Assembly (NCBI RefSeq): GCF_000526795.1
Contig: NZ_JAGT01000001.1
Location: 1,821,001-1,885,000, forward strand
DNA length: 64,000 bases
Direction of reading: 5' to 3'
Source: Ruminococcus flavefaciens AE3010
GTDB lineage: Bacteria; Bacillota; Clostridia; Oscillospirales; Ruminococcaceae
Positions 28,201-36,700 of the stretch are shown one piece after another; within the stretch, counting starts at the first letter, position 1; each line of letters starts with the position of its first letter. A model generated the notes under the pieces. The model was not told the origin of the DNA and searched no databases. It was given only the letters and a program-made list of their open reading frames with translations. Position numbers and translations under genes: made by a program.

Positions 28201-28672
28201 GTATGAGTATGAGAAAGGCATGGAGGTCGCTAACCACACCAACACTCATCCTCACCTCGGCTCACTTGGCTCATCTCAGATCAGAAGCGAGTGGGAGCAG
28301 TGCAACAGCAAGCTCAAGAGCATCATCGGCACTGAGCCCTCACACCTTATGAGACTTCCTTACCTTGAGAGCAGCGCTACAGTTCAGTCCACACTCAACG
28401 ATGTACCGCTTATCAGCTGTGCGATCGACACAGGCGACTGGAACAATGCTTCCAAGGATCAGATCGTAAGCAAGATCAAGACAGCAGCACAGAACGGTAC
28501 CCTTGAAGGCGCTATCGTGCTCTGCCACGAGAACTACGCTACAACAGCAGCTGCTATGGAAGAGGTACTCCCATGGCTGGCACAGAATGGCTACCAGAAC
28601 GTAAACATCTCTGACATGGCTAAGGCTCACGGCAAGACACTTGCAGGCGGTCAGGTACACACACGCGCTTGA
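25250..28672 (+). CDS. cellulosomal xylanase/esterase: GH30_8 - CBM22 - dockerin - CBM22 - CE4
   Basis: A 1140-residue protein. A signal peptide (about 1-40) is followed by GH30 of the glucuronoxylanase type (41-430): acid/base Glu187 in VQNEPDW, nucleophile Glu278 in WMTEVY, and the WWYIRRQYSP and ISKRGYAMAQFSKWVRPG blocks of subfamily 8, whose Arg contacts the glucuronic acid side chain. Then CBM22-like module one (about 460-600), a poly-Thr linker, a dockerin (about 655-730, GDANNDGGVDMADVVLIMQ), CBM22-like module two (about 775-920), and a CE4 acetylxylan esterase (about 945-1140: SFDDG, HTNTHPHLG, RLPYLES). It would cut and deacetylate glucuronoxylan while docked. Its CE4 is nearly the same as that of the 33768-37985 protein. 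Confidence 0.93.
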   Translation: MNITRKFKTAVSAVMAGAMLASTASSLPLPSAAPLSAEAAGACTINTNKEYQTIRGFGGMNHPEWQSYNAQNGAPGDMTEAQVQKAFGNGADELGLTILRIFVSDDKNAWKNAIPTAQRAQKLGATVFATPWNPPASMRTNGTGGPTGGQYVLKQGAEAQYAQHLNDFIKYCNNQGVQLNSISVQNEPDWSGEWTAWTADRAANFIANYGKSVTAGTTTKLMSPESFSYNKSFYNAILNNSKAMANCDMFGTHFYGTQRSQMDFPALEQCGKEIWMTEVYVPNSDNNSADRWPEGVKVAENIHNALVVGNMNAYVWWYIRRQYSPMWDTGKISKRGYAMAQFSKWVRPGDVRIDATEQPNTNILVSAYKHSDTQATVVAINKGSGAVSQQFTLSGRNVTGVETYRTSGSENIASINGVSASGSSFTAQLPANSVSTFVVALESDGKGFVGGKDPTPPEPIEPDANGYYYHDTFEDDSNGWEGRGGATVSTGGSAYAGSKALTVSGRTSAWHGAMKTLDYLTFKAGESYSFSVAAKGSGNMMLSIEYTADGETKYGHIADGVSNGEYVQLANPNYTIPTGASNIKLYVETEEGTDDFAIDEAIVAKAGTVIDGPKAVTTTTTTTTTTTTTTTTAAPIVTTTADPKAALDAKVSKWGDANNDGGVDMADVVLIMQSLANPNKYKLTEPGVYNADVSEAGGGITSNDALVIQKFLLGTITKLPESYAGNINVTPATQPTTQAPTTKATTTEAATTTVAPVAKTYFKSSFDSSTDSWTGRGNASVAASDDSYYSGKSLYVSGRSAAWNGAAYTLGSDFKAGETYSFSAAILQQSGKDVKFQLSLQQGSGDSVTYTAIASETCKNGEWTKLENTEFTIPDNSGDMILYVETMDGSGDTMDFYLDEVLAASAGTKSSVVTGQGHVGEVKTPEPGKVDTSKKLCAISFDDGASATSTSDPAYRIINALSKNGMTATFFNVGNWIKTNEQIKYEYEKGMEVANHTNTHPHLGSLGSSQIRSEWEQCNSKLKSIIGTEPSHLMRLPYLESSATVQSTLNDVPLISCAIDTGDWNNASKDQIVSKIKTAAQNGTLEGAIVLCHENYATTAAAMEEVLPWLAQNGYQNVNISDMAKAHGKTLAGGQVHTRA

Positions 28673-28691
28673 TAAAGGCAAATCAAGATCA

Positions 28692-28722
28692 AAAGCTCCG
28701 ACCATATGGTCGGAGCTTTTTT
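28692..28722. terminator. bidirectional terminator
   Basis: A perfect 12-bp stem (AAAGCTCCGACC and complement, loop ATAT) with TTTTTT on the + strand, between converging genes. Confidence 0.9.
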
Positions 28723-28742
28723 GCTGTATGCTGCAAGAGCCA

Positions 28743-29996
28743 TTATTTTTTCAGGAATTCCTCAATGCTTACGATCTCGTCCTTAGCAGTCGAAACATAT
28801 GCATAGTAAGAAAGGATACAGGACGCATCTACAGCATTTATCGCATTGTCGCTGTTAACATTTGCTGACATCTTCTGATCCTCGGTGAAGCCGCCGTCCT
28901 TATTGGTGGAAACGTTAGCGTAATATGTGAGAACAGTCGAAGCATCAACTGCGTTTATTTTACCGTCGTTATCCACATCGCCCAGAGTATATGCAGGCGC
29001 ATCGTTTGAATCAACGAACTCATAGCTCTTTACAAGCCATTTGTCGCCGTCAGCAGCAAGAACAACTCTGCCGTAGCCGTCCTTGTCGCTCTTTTCAACT
29101 GTAGTTGCTGTGAAGCCGTTTGCACTTACATTTGAAACAGTTACGCTGCCATCAAGATTGAAATCAAGAGCTCCTCTTGCACCGATGACTGCATATAAAA
29201 CATCGTCCTTTTCAACATAGCGATCCTCGACCTGCTTGATGAGATCATCGCGGAGCGCACCTGTGCAGTGTTCGGTGATATACTCCTTCATGGAATAGAT
29301 CTTCCATACCTGCAGGTCATCTTTTACCTTGCCGTATGTTTTGCCGTCAACAGTTATCTTGTCCTTTGAATCAGCGGGAGCGCCGTATGCCAGCAGATCC
29401 AGAATGGTCTGCAGGTGGAAAATCCTTACATATGCGGCATTTGCAAGGTCTTCTGTCTTTTTATTTGCTGTAAAGAAACCGAAGTCATAGCCGCTTATCT
29501 TCCATTTGCCGTCCTCAAGAGCAAATACTGCCTTGCCGTAGCCATTCATCTCATCGTTTTTCTGCGTTATAGCATTGAAGGAAGATGCACTGCTGTCAGT
29601 GATGACTACGCCGTTATCCATAAGGAATGTATAGTAGAAGTTTGGCATAGTTTTTGCGTAAAGGCCATCCTCCTTTACAGTAAGACTGCTGTCGCAGTAT
29701 TGGAGAAGCGTATCTTTCAGGCTGCCTGTGCAGGTCTCGGAGATAAATGCCTTGACGCTTTCAACTGTCTTGAAGCGTGTATCACTTACCTTGGTAAACT
29801 CTTTGGAATCACTTAGCGCACCTGCTGTCAATTTGATTATGACATTCATATTCTTCATCTTTGAAACAGCTGTGCTGTTCAGATCAGCTGCTGTTTCAGA
29901 AGCTGATGCTGCAGATGTATCGGCTGCAAATACCGCAGCGGTCGGTACACATGCGAGAAGAGAAAACGCCGTGAGAACAGAAATCATTTTTTTCAT
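28743..29996 (-). CDS. secreted dockerin protein with two IseA-like domains
   Basis: A 417-residue protein with a signal peptide (about 1-24), two homologous domains of about 140 residues and a C-terminal dockerin of the INAVDAS type. Domain one has TRFKTVESVKAFISETCTG, then LYAKTMPNFYY and GKWKISGYDF. Domain two has IYSMKEYITEHCTGALRDDL, then LYAVIGARG and DKWLVKSYEF. This layout resembles IseA/YoeB, an inhibitor of DL-endopeptidases in B. subtilis. If so, a cellulosome-docked inhibitor of wall hydrolases would be unusual, possibly protecting peptidoglycan-associated cellulosomes. The assignment is moderate, and a general binding role is an alternative. Confidence 0.6.
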   Translation of the reverse strand: MKKMISVLTAFSLLACVPTAAVFAADTSAASASETAADLNSTAVSKMKNMNVIIKLTAGALSDSKEFTKVSDTRFKTVESVKAFISETCTGSLKDTLLQYCDSSLTVKEDGLYAKTMPNFYYTFLMDNGVVITDSSASSFNAITQKNDEMNGYGKAVFALEDGKWKISGYDFGFFTANKKTEDLANAAYVRIFHLQTILDLLAYGAPADSKDKITVDGKTYGKVKDDLQVWKIYSMKEYITEHCTGALRDDLIKQVEDRYVEKDDVLYAVIGARGALDFNLDGSVTVSNVSANGFTATTVEKSDKDGYGRVVLAADGDKWLVKSYEFVDSNDAPAYTLGDVDNDGKINAVDASTVLTYYANVSTNKDGGFTEDQKMSANVNSDNAINAVDASCILSYYAYVSTAKDEIVSIEEFLKK

Positions 29997-30109
29997 AACA
30001 CATACCTCGATCTATAGATTTGTTTTTGGTCAAACGCCTTTCGTATTATAACACATTCCTGCGGCTTTGTCTATAGAATTACAAATTTGTAATCAATATA
30101 TATGCAAAA

Positions 30110-30125
30110 ACCGCCTTTCGGCGGT
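30110..30125 (-). terminator. terminator of the EAL-protein gene
   Basis: ACCGCC pairs with GGCGGT (loop TTTC), followed on the minus strand by TTTTTGC, about 45 bases after the stop. Confidence 0.8.
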
Positions 30126-30167
30126 CATTGCTGTTATGGACTTGTCTCACGGCATCTGAATGACTTG

Positions 30168-33100
30168 TCATGTATAATCATAGGTGATAGGTCTTTCAAT
30201 CTCTTTGCCGTTGATAGTTATTCTTCTTCTGCCGTTTATGATATGTATCTTTTCATCGGGAGCAAGCGTGTCCCTGCCTATGGCAGAATAAACTACCGCC
30301 TGTGTGTCACAGCCAAGCAGCTCTATCTCGGTATCGGGAACGTATCCGCCGAAAAGGAGTGCCTGCTTTCCCGTGCTTTCAAGCTTCAGTGCGGAATCGC
30401 TGAGCTTTATGACGGAGCTTCCGTTAAGAGCTCCCAGCAGAGTGGATTCATCTGCCGTTACGTTTAACTCCGCACCCATCATATATGTATCTATACAGAC
30501 TTCCCTGCCCTTTACAGAGCCGATCACGGAAAGGCTTCCGCCAAAGCCGTAATAATAGACCGAGCTGTGCACTACCCTTACAGATGCATCGTTTTCCAGC
30601 GAGCCTATCAGCACACCTGTGGTAACGATGAAATCTCCTTTTATTAGACACATATTAATAGTGATCTCAGCCTTGCCTGTAAGAGTGCCTATTCCCACAC
30701 AAGCCTCATCATTGGACTTGATATGGTATTCGCCGCGGTTTATACATATCTTGCCGCCCAGTCCCGAGCCTATGGCAACTCCTCTCTGACCGTGACAATC
30801 TATATTCACTGCGCCGTCCTGATCGAATATGAGCTCGCCGTGGCGGCTGTAATGATCGCTGCCTATGCCATAGAACTCGGCAGCATTGAGCACGATCTCA
30901 AGGTCTCCCTTGCCCTCCAGAGTCAGCCTTGAGGACTCAGGCACCTGTATTCCCGAGCCGAACAGGGTATTGGTACCGAGCAGTACCAGTACAACGTCAG
31001 TATTGTCTTCCAGCTCGATACATGGACGTCTCTTGATATTCGAGAAGTATACGTCCTCAAGGTTTATCCTTCCGCTGTAGCCTGACTCCACACGAAGATG
31101 GATATTGGTTTTCATGTGCGGGATACCGATAATGGATATATCCTTATATACCATTCCCTCAGCGCCCACGACTATATCGCTGTAGCCGTCCCTGAGCAGC
31201 TGTGCAAGAGGTATACGCTGGGTCTTGCCTGCGTAGTATACCTTTTTCATCTCGCCGTCAATGCGCTCCTGGTAGTACTGCCTCAGCTCGCTTCGGCGCT
31301 TCTCGTCGATCTGACGGACTACCTTTGGAGAGGGTACTCCCATATAATAGCCCTGTATCAGATCTGCTCCAAGATTAACGGCGATGCGCATTTCCTCGGT
31401 GGTCTCAACGCCCTCTGCAAGAGCAAGTATATTGTTATCGTGACAGAAATCTATTATCTCGCGGACAAAATGCTGCTTTCTGGACTGATTATTGATGTCG
31501 CTTATGAGAGAATGGTCTATTTTTACGTAGTTAGGCATATACCTGAGCAGATTGCTGACATTTGAGTAGCCTGTGCCGTAGTCGTCAACAGCGATATCGA
31601 TGTTGAGCTTATTATAGAACTGTTTCAGCTTCATAAGATCATCGTCGTTAAGCTCCGCTTCTTCCGTGAGCTCTATAACAACCTTGTCCGAGATCTTTGC
31701 CAGATGCTCGCTTATATCCGAAAGGTCGCCGTCGCCGACCATTACTCCGGGGATACTGTTTATGAACACCTTTGCATCGCCGAAATCGGCCTTGTTCTCA
31801 CTGACGATGCGCAGAACGTTCAGAAAAGTTGAGCGCTCCACATCAAAGAGCCTTTCCTGCATGGTGGCATACTTTATTATGGAAAGGGGTGAGACTTTGG
31901 TATCGTTCCTTGCACGCATAAGAGCCTCATAGGCGAAGACCTCACCGTTTTTCACGTTGATGATAGGCTGGAAATGATAATCGAAAAGGTTCTCGTCCAG
32001 TATCTTCGTTACAAGGCTGTAGTCCTCCTTTTCCTTTTCGTCAAGGCTGTCATAGGCATACGAATATATGGCGAACTTGCTGTTGCGGATACGTTCAAGG
32101 CGCTTCTGTGCTTCTTTGAGCCAGATATTCCGTTTCAGCACCTCAAAGCCTCTGTTTACCGAATCTATCCAGCGCCTGTAGACCTCGTCATAGGAGCATA
32201 GCTGATCCTTATACCTGACCGCCGCGTAGCCGAAGCAGTCCTCACCGAAAAACAGAGGAGTGAATATATATGCCGCAGGAGCATAATCCTCACCTTCAAG
32301 ATCGGGCAGCATATCGGATGTTATGAACCTGCTTTCAAGTCCTGTCATATTGTTTTTGTGGTCGCTGTAATACCTTACCGCGTGGAGCATCTCCTCGCTG
32401 TAGCCCTCGTTCTTTACCTGTATACCTGTCCCCATATTCTCCCATCTGCTGTCAAGGCACAGATGCAGCTCGCTAATGTCTCCCAGCTGATAGATATAGG
32501 AATAGACCGTATTGAGGTACTCGGGCAGGGATACCTGAGAGATTAGATTTGCCTCTATTGTATTGAAAACGGAGTTGTAGCCCTCCTCTGAGGTAACGGT
32601 CTCCCACTTTTTACGCTTTATCTGGTACTGGGGCATGGTCTCGTTATGACAGCCGCAGCTCTCGCCAAGCACCATCTCGGGCTTGAGAGAAAAGTCGTCG
32701 GGTATGAGCCCGTTCATTTTCTTCATAAGAAAGTCAAAGGCGTACTCGCCGAAATCCTTTGCAGGGATAAGTGCAGATGTTACAGTGCAGGGACTGGTCT
32801 GTCCCTCATAGGTGGAATCATATCCCACGACTGCGATATCCTCGGGGATATTTATGCCCCGTGCGGTAAGAGCCTTGCAAAGTCCTATAGCCATCTGGTC
32901 GTTTGCGCAGGCGATAGCATCGGGCAGAGCTCCGCCCTGTGAAAGGAGCTGGTCTGCATACACCTCGCCGCTCTGGTACCAGTAATCGCCGTAGCTGATA
33001 CGCTTTTCCGAGACTGGCAGCCCTGCCTTTTCCATAGCGTCACGGTAAGCCTGTAAGCGCTCCTTGGAATGCTTATGTCCCTTTTTTCCCGAAATAAAAG

Positions 33101-33512
33101 CTATATCGCGGCAGCCGTGCACCTCTATGAGGTGTGTGATTATATCGAATACTGCCGAATAGCCGTCCATATAAATACTCGGGAACAGGTCACTTTCCTT
33201 TTCTATGACCACTGTTGGCTTGCGGAATTCTGCTTCAAGCCGTTTTTCAAGGCTATCTGCTGCGTTTTCCGTCTGGATACTGTCTTTCAGTATAACAGCA
33301 CCTGAAAACTTTTCGGGATTCATCAGCGAAAAGATGTTGGATTCTCCCAGCTCATTTTCGGGAGTATCCTGATATTTGCGGTACATTGAGAACACGCACA
33401 CATCAAAATCGGCAGCAAGAGCTTTTTTATTGAAGCCGCTTATAAATCGGCTCTGATATGCTTCATCAGCCTGTCCCACAAACAAGGCAAGCCTTTTTCT
33501 TGATATTCCCAT
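30168..33512 (-). CDS. LacI-type sensor / GAF-like / EAL phosphodiesterase / beta-helix protein
   Basis: A 1114-residue protein without a signal peptide. Residues 5-290 form a LacI/GalR periplasmic-binding-protein-like sensor (AIACANDQMAIGLCKALTARG, then IPEDIAVVGYDST) without the DNA-binding helix-turn-helix. Residues about 300-490 look GAF-like. Residues about 525-770 are an EAL domain with every key residue: YEALMR, FINS, VIELTEE, VDDYGTGYS, VKIDHSLI, AEGVET and QGYYMG, so cyclic-di-GMP hydrolysis is expected. Residues about 785-1095 are a repeated beta-helix with many G-(S/I)G turns. Ligand binding (perhaps a sugar) could set the phosphodiesterase activity. Its place between two xylanase genes suggests a link to plant-fibre sensing. 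A GGA-type binding site precedes the ATG. Confidence 0.8.
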   Translation of the reverse strand: MGISRKRLALFVGQADEAYQSRFISGFNKKALAADFDVCVFSMYRKYQDTPENELGESNIFSLMNPEKFSGAVILKDSIQTENAADSLEKRLEAEFRKPTVVIEKESDLFPSIYMDGYSAVFDIITHLIEVHGCRDIAFISGKKGHKHSKERLQAYRDAMEKAGLPVSEKRISYGDYWYQSGEVYADQLLSQGGALPDAIACANDQMAIGLCKALTARGINIPEDIAVVGYDSTYEGQTSPCTVTSALIPAKDFGEYAFDFLMKKMNGLIPDDFSLKPEMVLGESCGCHNETMPQYQIKRKKWETVTSEEGYNSVFNTIEANLISQVSLPEYLNTVYSYIYQLGDISELHLCLDSRWENMGTGIQVKNEGYSEEMLHAVRYYSDHKNNMTGLESRFITSDMLPDLEGEDYAPAAYIFTPLFFGEDCFGYAAVRYKDQLCSYDEVYRRWIDSVNRGFEVLKRNIWLKEAQKRLERIRNSKFAIYSYAYDSLDEKEKEDYSLVTKILDENLFDYHFQPIINVKNGEVFAYEALMRARNDTKVSPLSIIKYATMQERLFDVERSTFLNVLRIVSENKADFGDAKVFINSIPGVMVGDGDLSDISEHLAKISDKVVIELTEEAELNDDDLMKLKQFYNKLNIDIAVDDYGTGYSNVSNLLRYMPNYVKIDHSLISDINNQSRKQHFVREIIDFCHDNNILALAEGVETTEEMRIAVNLGADLIQGYYMGVPSPKVVRQIDEKRRSELRQYYQERIDGEMKKVYYAGKTQRIPLAQLLRDGYSDIVVGAEGMVYKDISIIGIPHMKTNIHLRVESGYSGRINLEDVYFSNIKRRPCIELEDNTDVVLVLLGTNTLFGSGIQVPESSRLTLEGKGDLEIVLNAAEFYGIGSDHYSRHGELIFDQDGAVNIDCHGQRGVAIGSGLGGKICINRGEYHIKSNDEACVGIGTLTGKAEITINMCLIKGDFIVTTGVLIGSLENDASVRVVHSSVYYYGFGGSLSVIGSVKGREVCIDTYMMGAELNVTADESTLLGALNGSSVIKLSDSALKLESTGKQALLFGGYVPDTEIELLGCDTQAVVYSAIGRDTLAPDEKIHIINGRRRITINGKEIERPITYDYT

Positions 33513-33712
33513 AAGACATTCCTTTCCTCAGCAGCAATTACTGCAAGCCTCTATTACAAAAAATTCTCCCATATTGCTGATATTATTAAGCACACAAGCT
33601 ATAAAATAAAACTTTTTCTTTTACAAATCTTTCTATATACTGATATTATAACTTAAATCATTGCATAAATCAATAGATAAAATATTAAATACGCCATATG
33701 TGCAACAAAAAA

Positions 33713-33736
33713 ACTCCCGTACTAATGTACGGGAGT
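33713..33736 (-). terminator. terminator of the multidomain xylanase gene
   Basis: A perfect 10-bp stem (ACTCCCGTAC and complement, loop TAAT) followed by seven T on the minus strand. Confidence 0.92.
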
Positions 33737-33767
33737 CTGAAAGATATAAACAAATGGCAGGTGTTTA

Positions 33768-36700
33768 TTAAGCGCGTGTATGAACCTGACCGCCTGCAAG
33801 TGTCTTGCCGTGAGCCTTTGCCATATCAGAAATGTTTACGTTCTGGTAACCATTCTGTGCAAGCCATGGGAGTACTTCTTCCATAGCTGCTGCTGTTGCA
33901 GCGTAGTTCTCGTGGCAGAGTACGATCGCACCCTCAAGTGAGCCGTTCTGTGCAGCCTGCTTGATAGTGTTTACGATCTGATCCTTTGAAGCGCCGTTCC
34001 AGTCCTGAGTGTCGATAGCACAGCTGATAAGCGGTACATCGTTGAGTGCTGACTGTACTGTAGCATTGCTCTCAAGGTAAGGAAGTCTCATAAGCTTTGA
34101 AGGATCTGCGCCTATGATGCTCTTGAGCTTGCTGTTGCACTGCTCCCACTCGCTTCTGATCTGAGATGCGCCCATCTGACCGAGGTGTGGGTGTGACTGT
34201 GTATGGTTAGCTACTTCCATGCCGTTCTGGTACTCATACTTGATCTGGTCGTTTGTCTTGATCCAGTTACCAACATTGAAGAATGTAGCTGTCATGTTGT
34301 TCTTGATGAGTGCGTCGATTATTCTGTAGCCGGGATCCGACTTGCTTGTAGCTGAAGCGCCGTCATCGAATGAGATAGCGCAGAGCTTCTTGCCGCTCTG
34401 TACAGCTGTATTGTTCTGCTGCTGTGGCTGCTGATTATTCTGCTGCTGATTCCAGTTCCACTGATTCTGCTGCTGATTGTTATTCTGCTGCTGATTCCAC
34501 TGGTTGTTCTGCTGCTGGTTATTGTTCTGCTGAGTATTGTTATTGCTTCCGCCGCTTGTACCGATAGTGAGCTTAGTTACGTTAGCCTTACCGCTGCTCT
34601 CCCAGCCCTCAACGTTGAGTGCTACCTCTGTGAGGTTACCGATGTTCCAGCCTGCATTCTCCCAAGCCTTGAAGTGGTCTGATACTGTGATAGTACCTGA
34701 TGTTCTCTTGGACTTACGAACGCTGAAATACTGCTTGAATGTCTGTGTATTGCCGAGGATAGTAGGACCTGTGTGGTCGAGCTGGAATATCTCGTACTCA
34801 GCTCCGTCGATAGTAACAGTCTTGCTGCCGCCCTGAGCTGATGGGCACCAGTTTACCCAGTCCTCGATGATGTAGTACTCTACAAGGGGATCCTTCATCC
34901 AGCCGTATACGCAAAGACGTGAGTTACCCTGTGAGCTTGCCGAATAGTCTGCTGCATAGTCCATAACGATAGGACCGTACTGTGTAGCCTTCTTTGAAGC
35001 GTCGTAGTTTCTTCCGCGGCGAGCGAGGAAGTTACCTGCATTGACTGTAGCGCTCCACTCTGTGCTGAATGAACCGCCGCTGCCGAGAGTCATTGAACCG
35101 CTTCCGCCTGTGTTGTCGAGCCATATCTCATAGCTGTAGCCGTCAACATTGTCGCCCTTGTGCTGAGTCTGACCGCTGCCGACGCTGAACTTCTGGCCGC
35201 TTGCTGTGAAGTTGGAGCTGTTGTTCTGCTGCTGAGGCTGCTGATTCTGGTTCCACTGATTGTTCCAGTCATTGTTCTGTGGCTGCTGATTCTGCTGCTG
35301 ATTGTTCCACTGGTTGTTCCAGTCGTTATTCTGGTTCCAGTTCCAGCCATTGTTCCAATCGTTGTTCTGTGGCTGCTGATTCTGCTGCTGATTGTTCCAC
35401 TGGTTGTTCTGGTTCCAGTTCTGCTGCTGATTGTTGTTCTGGTTGTTCCAGTCGTTGTTCCAGTTCCACTGGTTGTTCCAGTTATTGTCACCATAAGGAA
35501 GATTCGGGATCGAACCGAGGAACCACATCTGAAGTGACTGTGCGTCGCTGTTTGTGATGCCGCTTCCCGGATTGAATACGTCACCGTTGTAAGCTCCCTG
35601 CTGATTAAGGTTGTACTTGTCAGGGTTTGCAAGTGACTGCATGATAGATACAGTGTCAGCCATATCTACAGTGCTGTCGTTGTTTGCGTCGCCCCACTTT
35701 GAAACGTTGGTGAACCAGTCCTGATTGCTCCAGTCATTGTTCTGATTCCAGTTCTGCTGCTGGTTGTTGTTCTGGTTGTTCCACTGGTTATTCCAGTCAT
35801 TGTTCTGGTTCCAGTTCTGCTGCTGGTTGTTGTTCTGGTTGTTCCACTGGTTATTCCAGTCATTGTTCTGTGGCTGCTGATTCTGCTGCTGGTTATTGTT
35901 CTGCTGCTGAGTATTATTATTATTGTTTGAAGCTGCAGGAACGCTGCCGCTCTTTGCAAGAGCAACTACCTTATCATAAGCAGGCTTTGGCTGATAGCCC
36001 TGTGAGAACAGGAGCGGATTCTGTGAAGATCTCCAGCTTACGTTATCTGATGTTCCCCAGATAGTAAGAGCAGGTATCCTGTCAGAGTTAGCCATTGCGA
36101 TCTTGAAGATGTCCTCATAGAGGTTAGCCTGTGCGTTAAGGTCTGAGCAGGTGATATCAAGCTCTGTGATCTGAACGTCAAGACCTGTGCTGAGGAACTT
36201 GTTAAGAGCTGTCTCAAAGGTCTTTGCATCAGGATAATTTGTAGCAAGATGAGCCTGCATGCCGATACCGTCGATATTGCCCTGCTGCTTGATCTTCATT
36301 GCCATATTGTAGATGTCGTTTGTCTTAGCGCTGATGTACTCGTTGTAGTCATTCAGGTAGAGCTTGCAGCCTGCGGGAGCATACTTTCTTGCATACTTGA
36401 ATGCGTTGAGAACGAATGAATCATCACCGTAGATCTGTACCCATGTTGAACCGCCTGAGCCTGAGTTGCCTGCAGGTCTCATTCCGCCGCCGTCGTTTAC
36501 GAAGAGCTCGTTGCAAACGTCGTATGCGTAAACATCAAGGTTAGGATACTCAGACTTGAGAGCTGCGAATGTATTCTTGATCATGCTCTCGAGACGCTGA
36601 TCCATGATATCCTTTGATACGTAAGCGCCGTTGTTCGAGAAGTTCTCACGGAAGAACCAGTCAGGAGTCTGGCTGTACCAAACGAATGTATGACCGCGGA

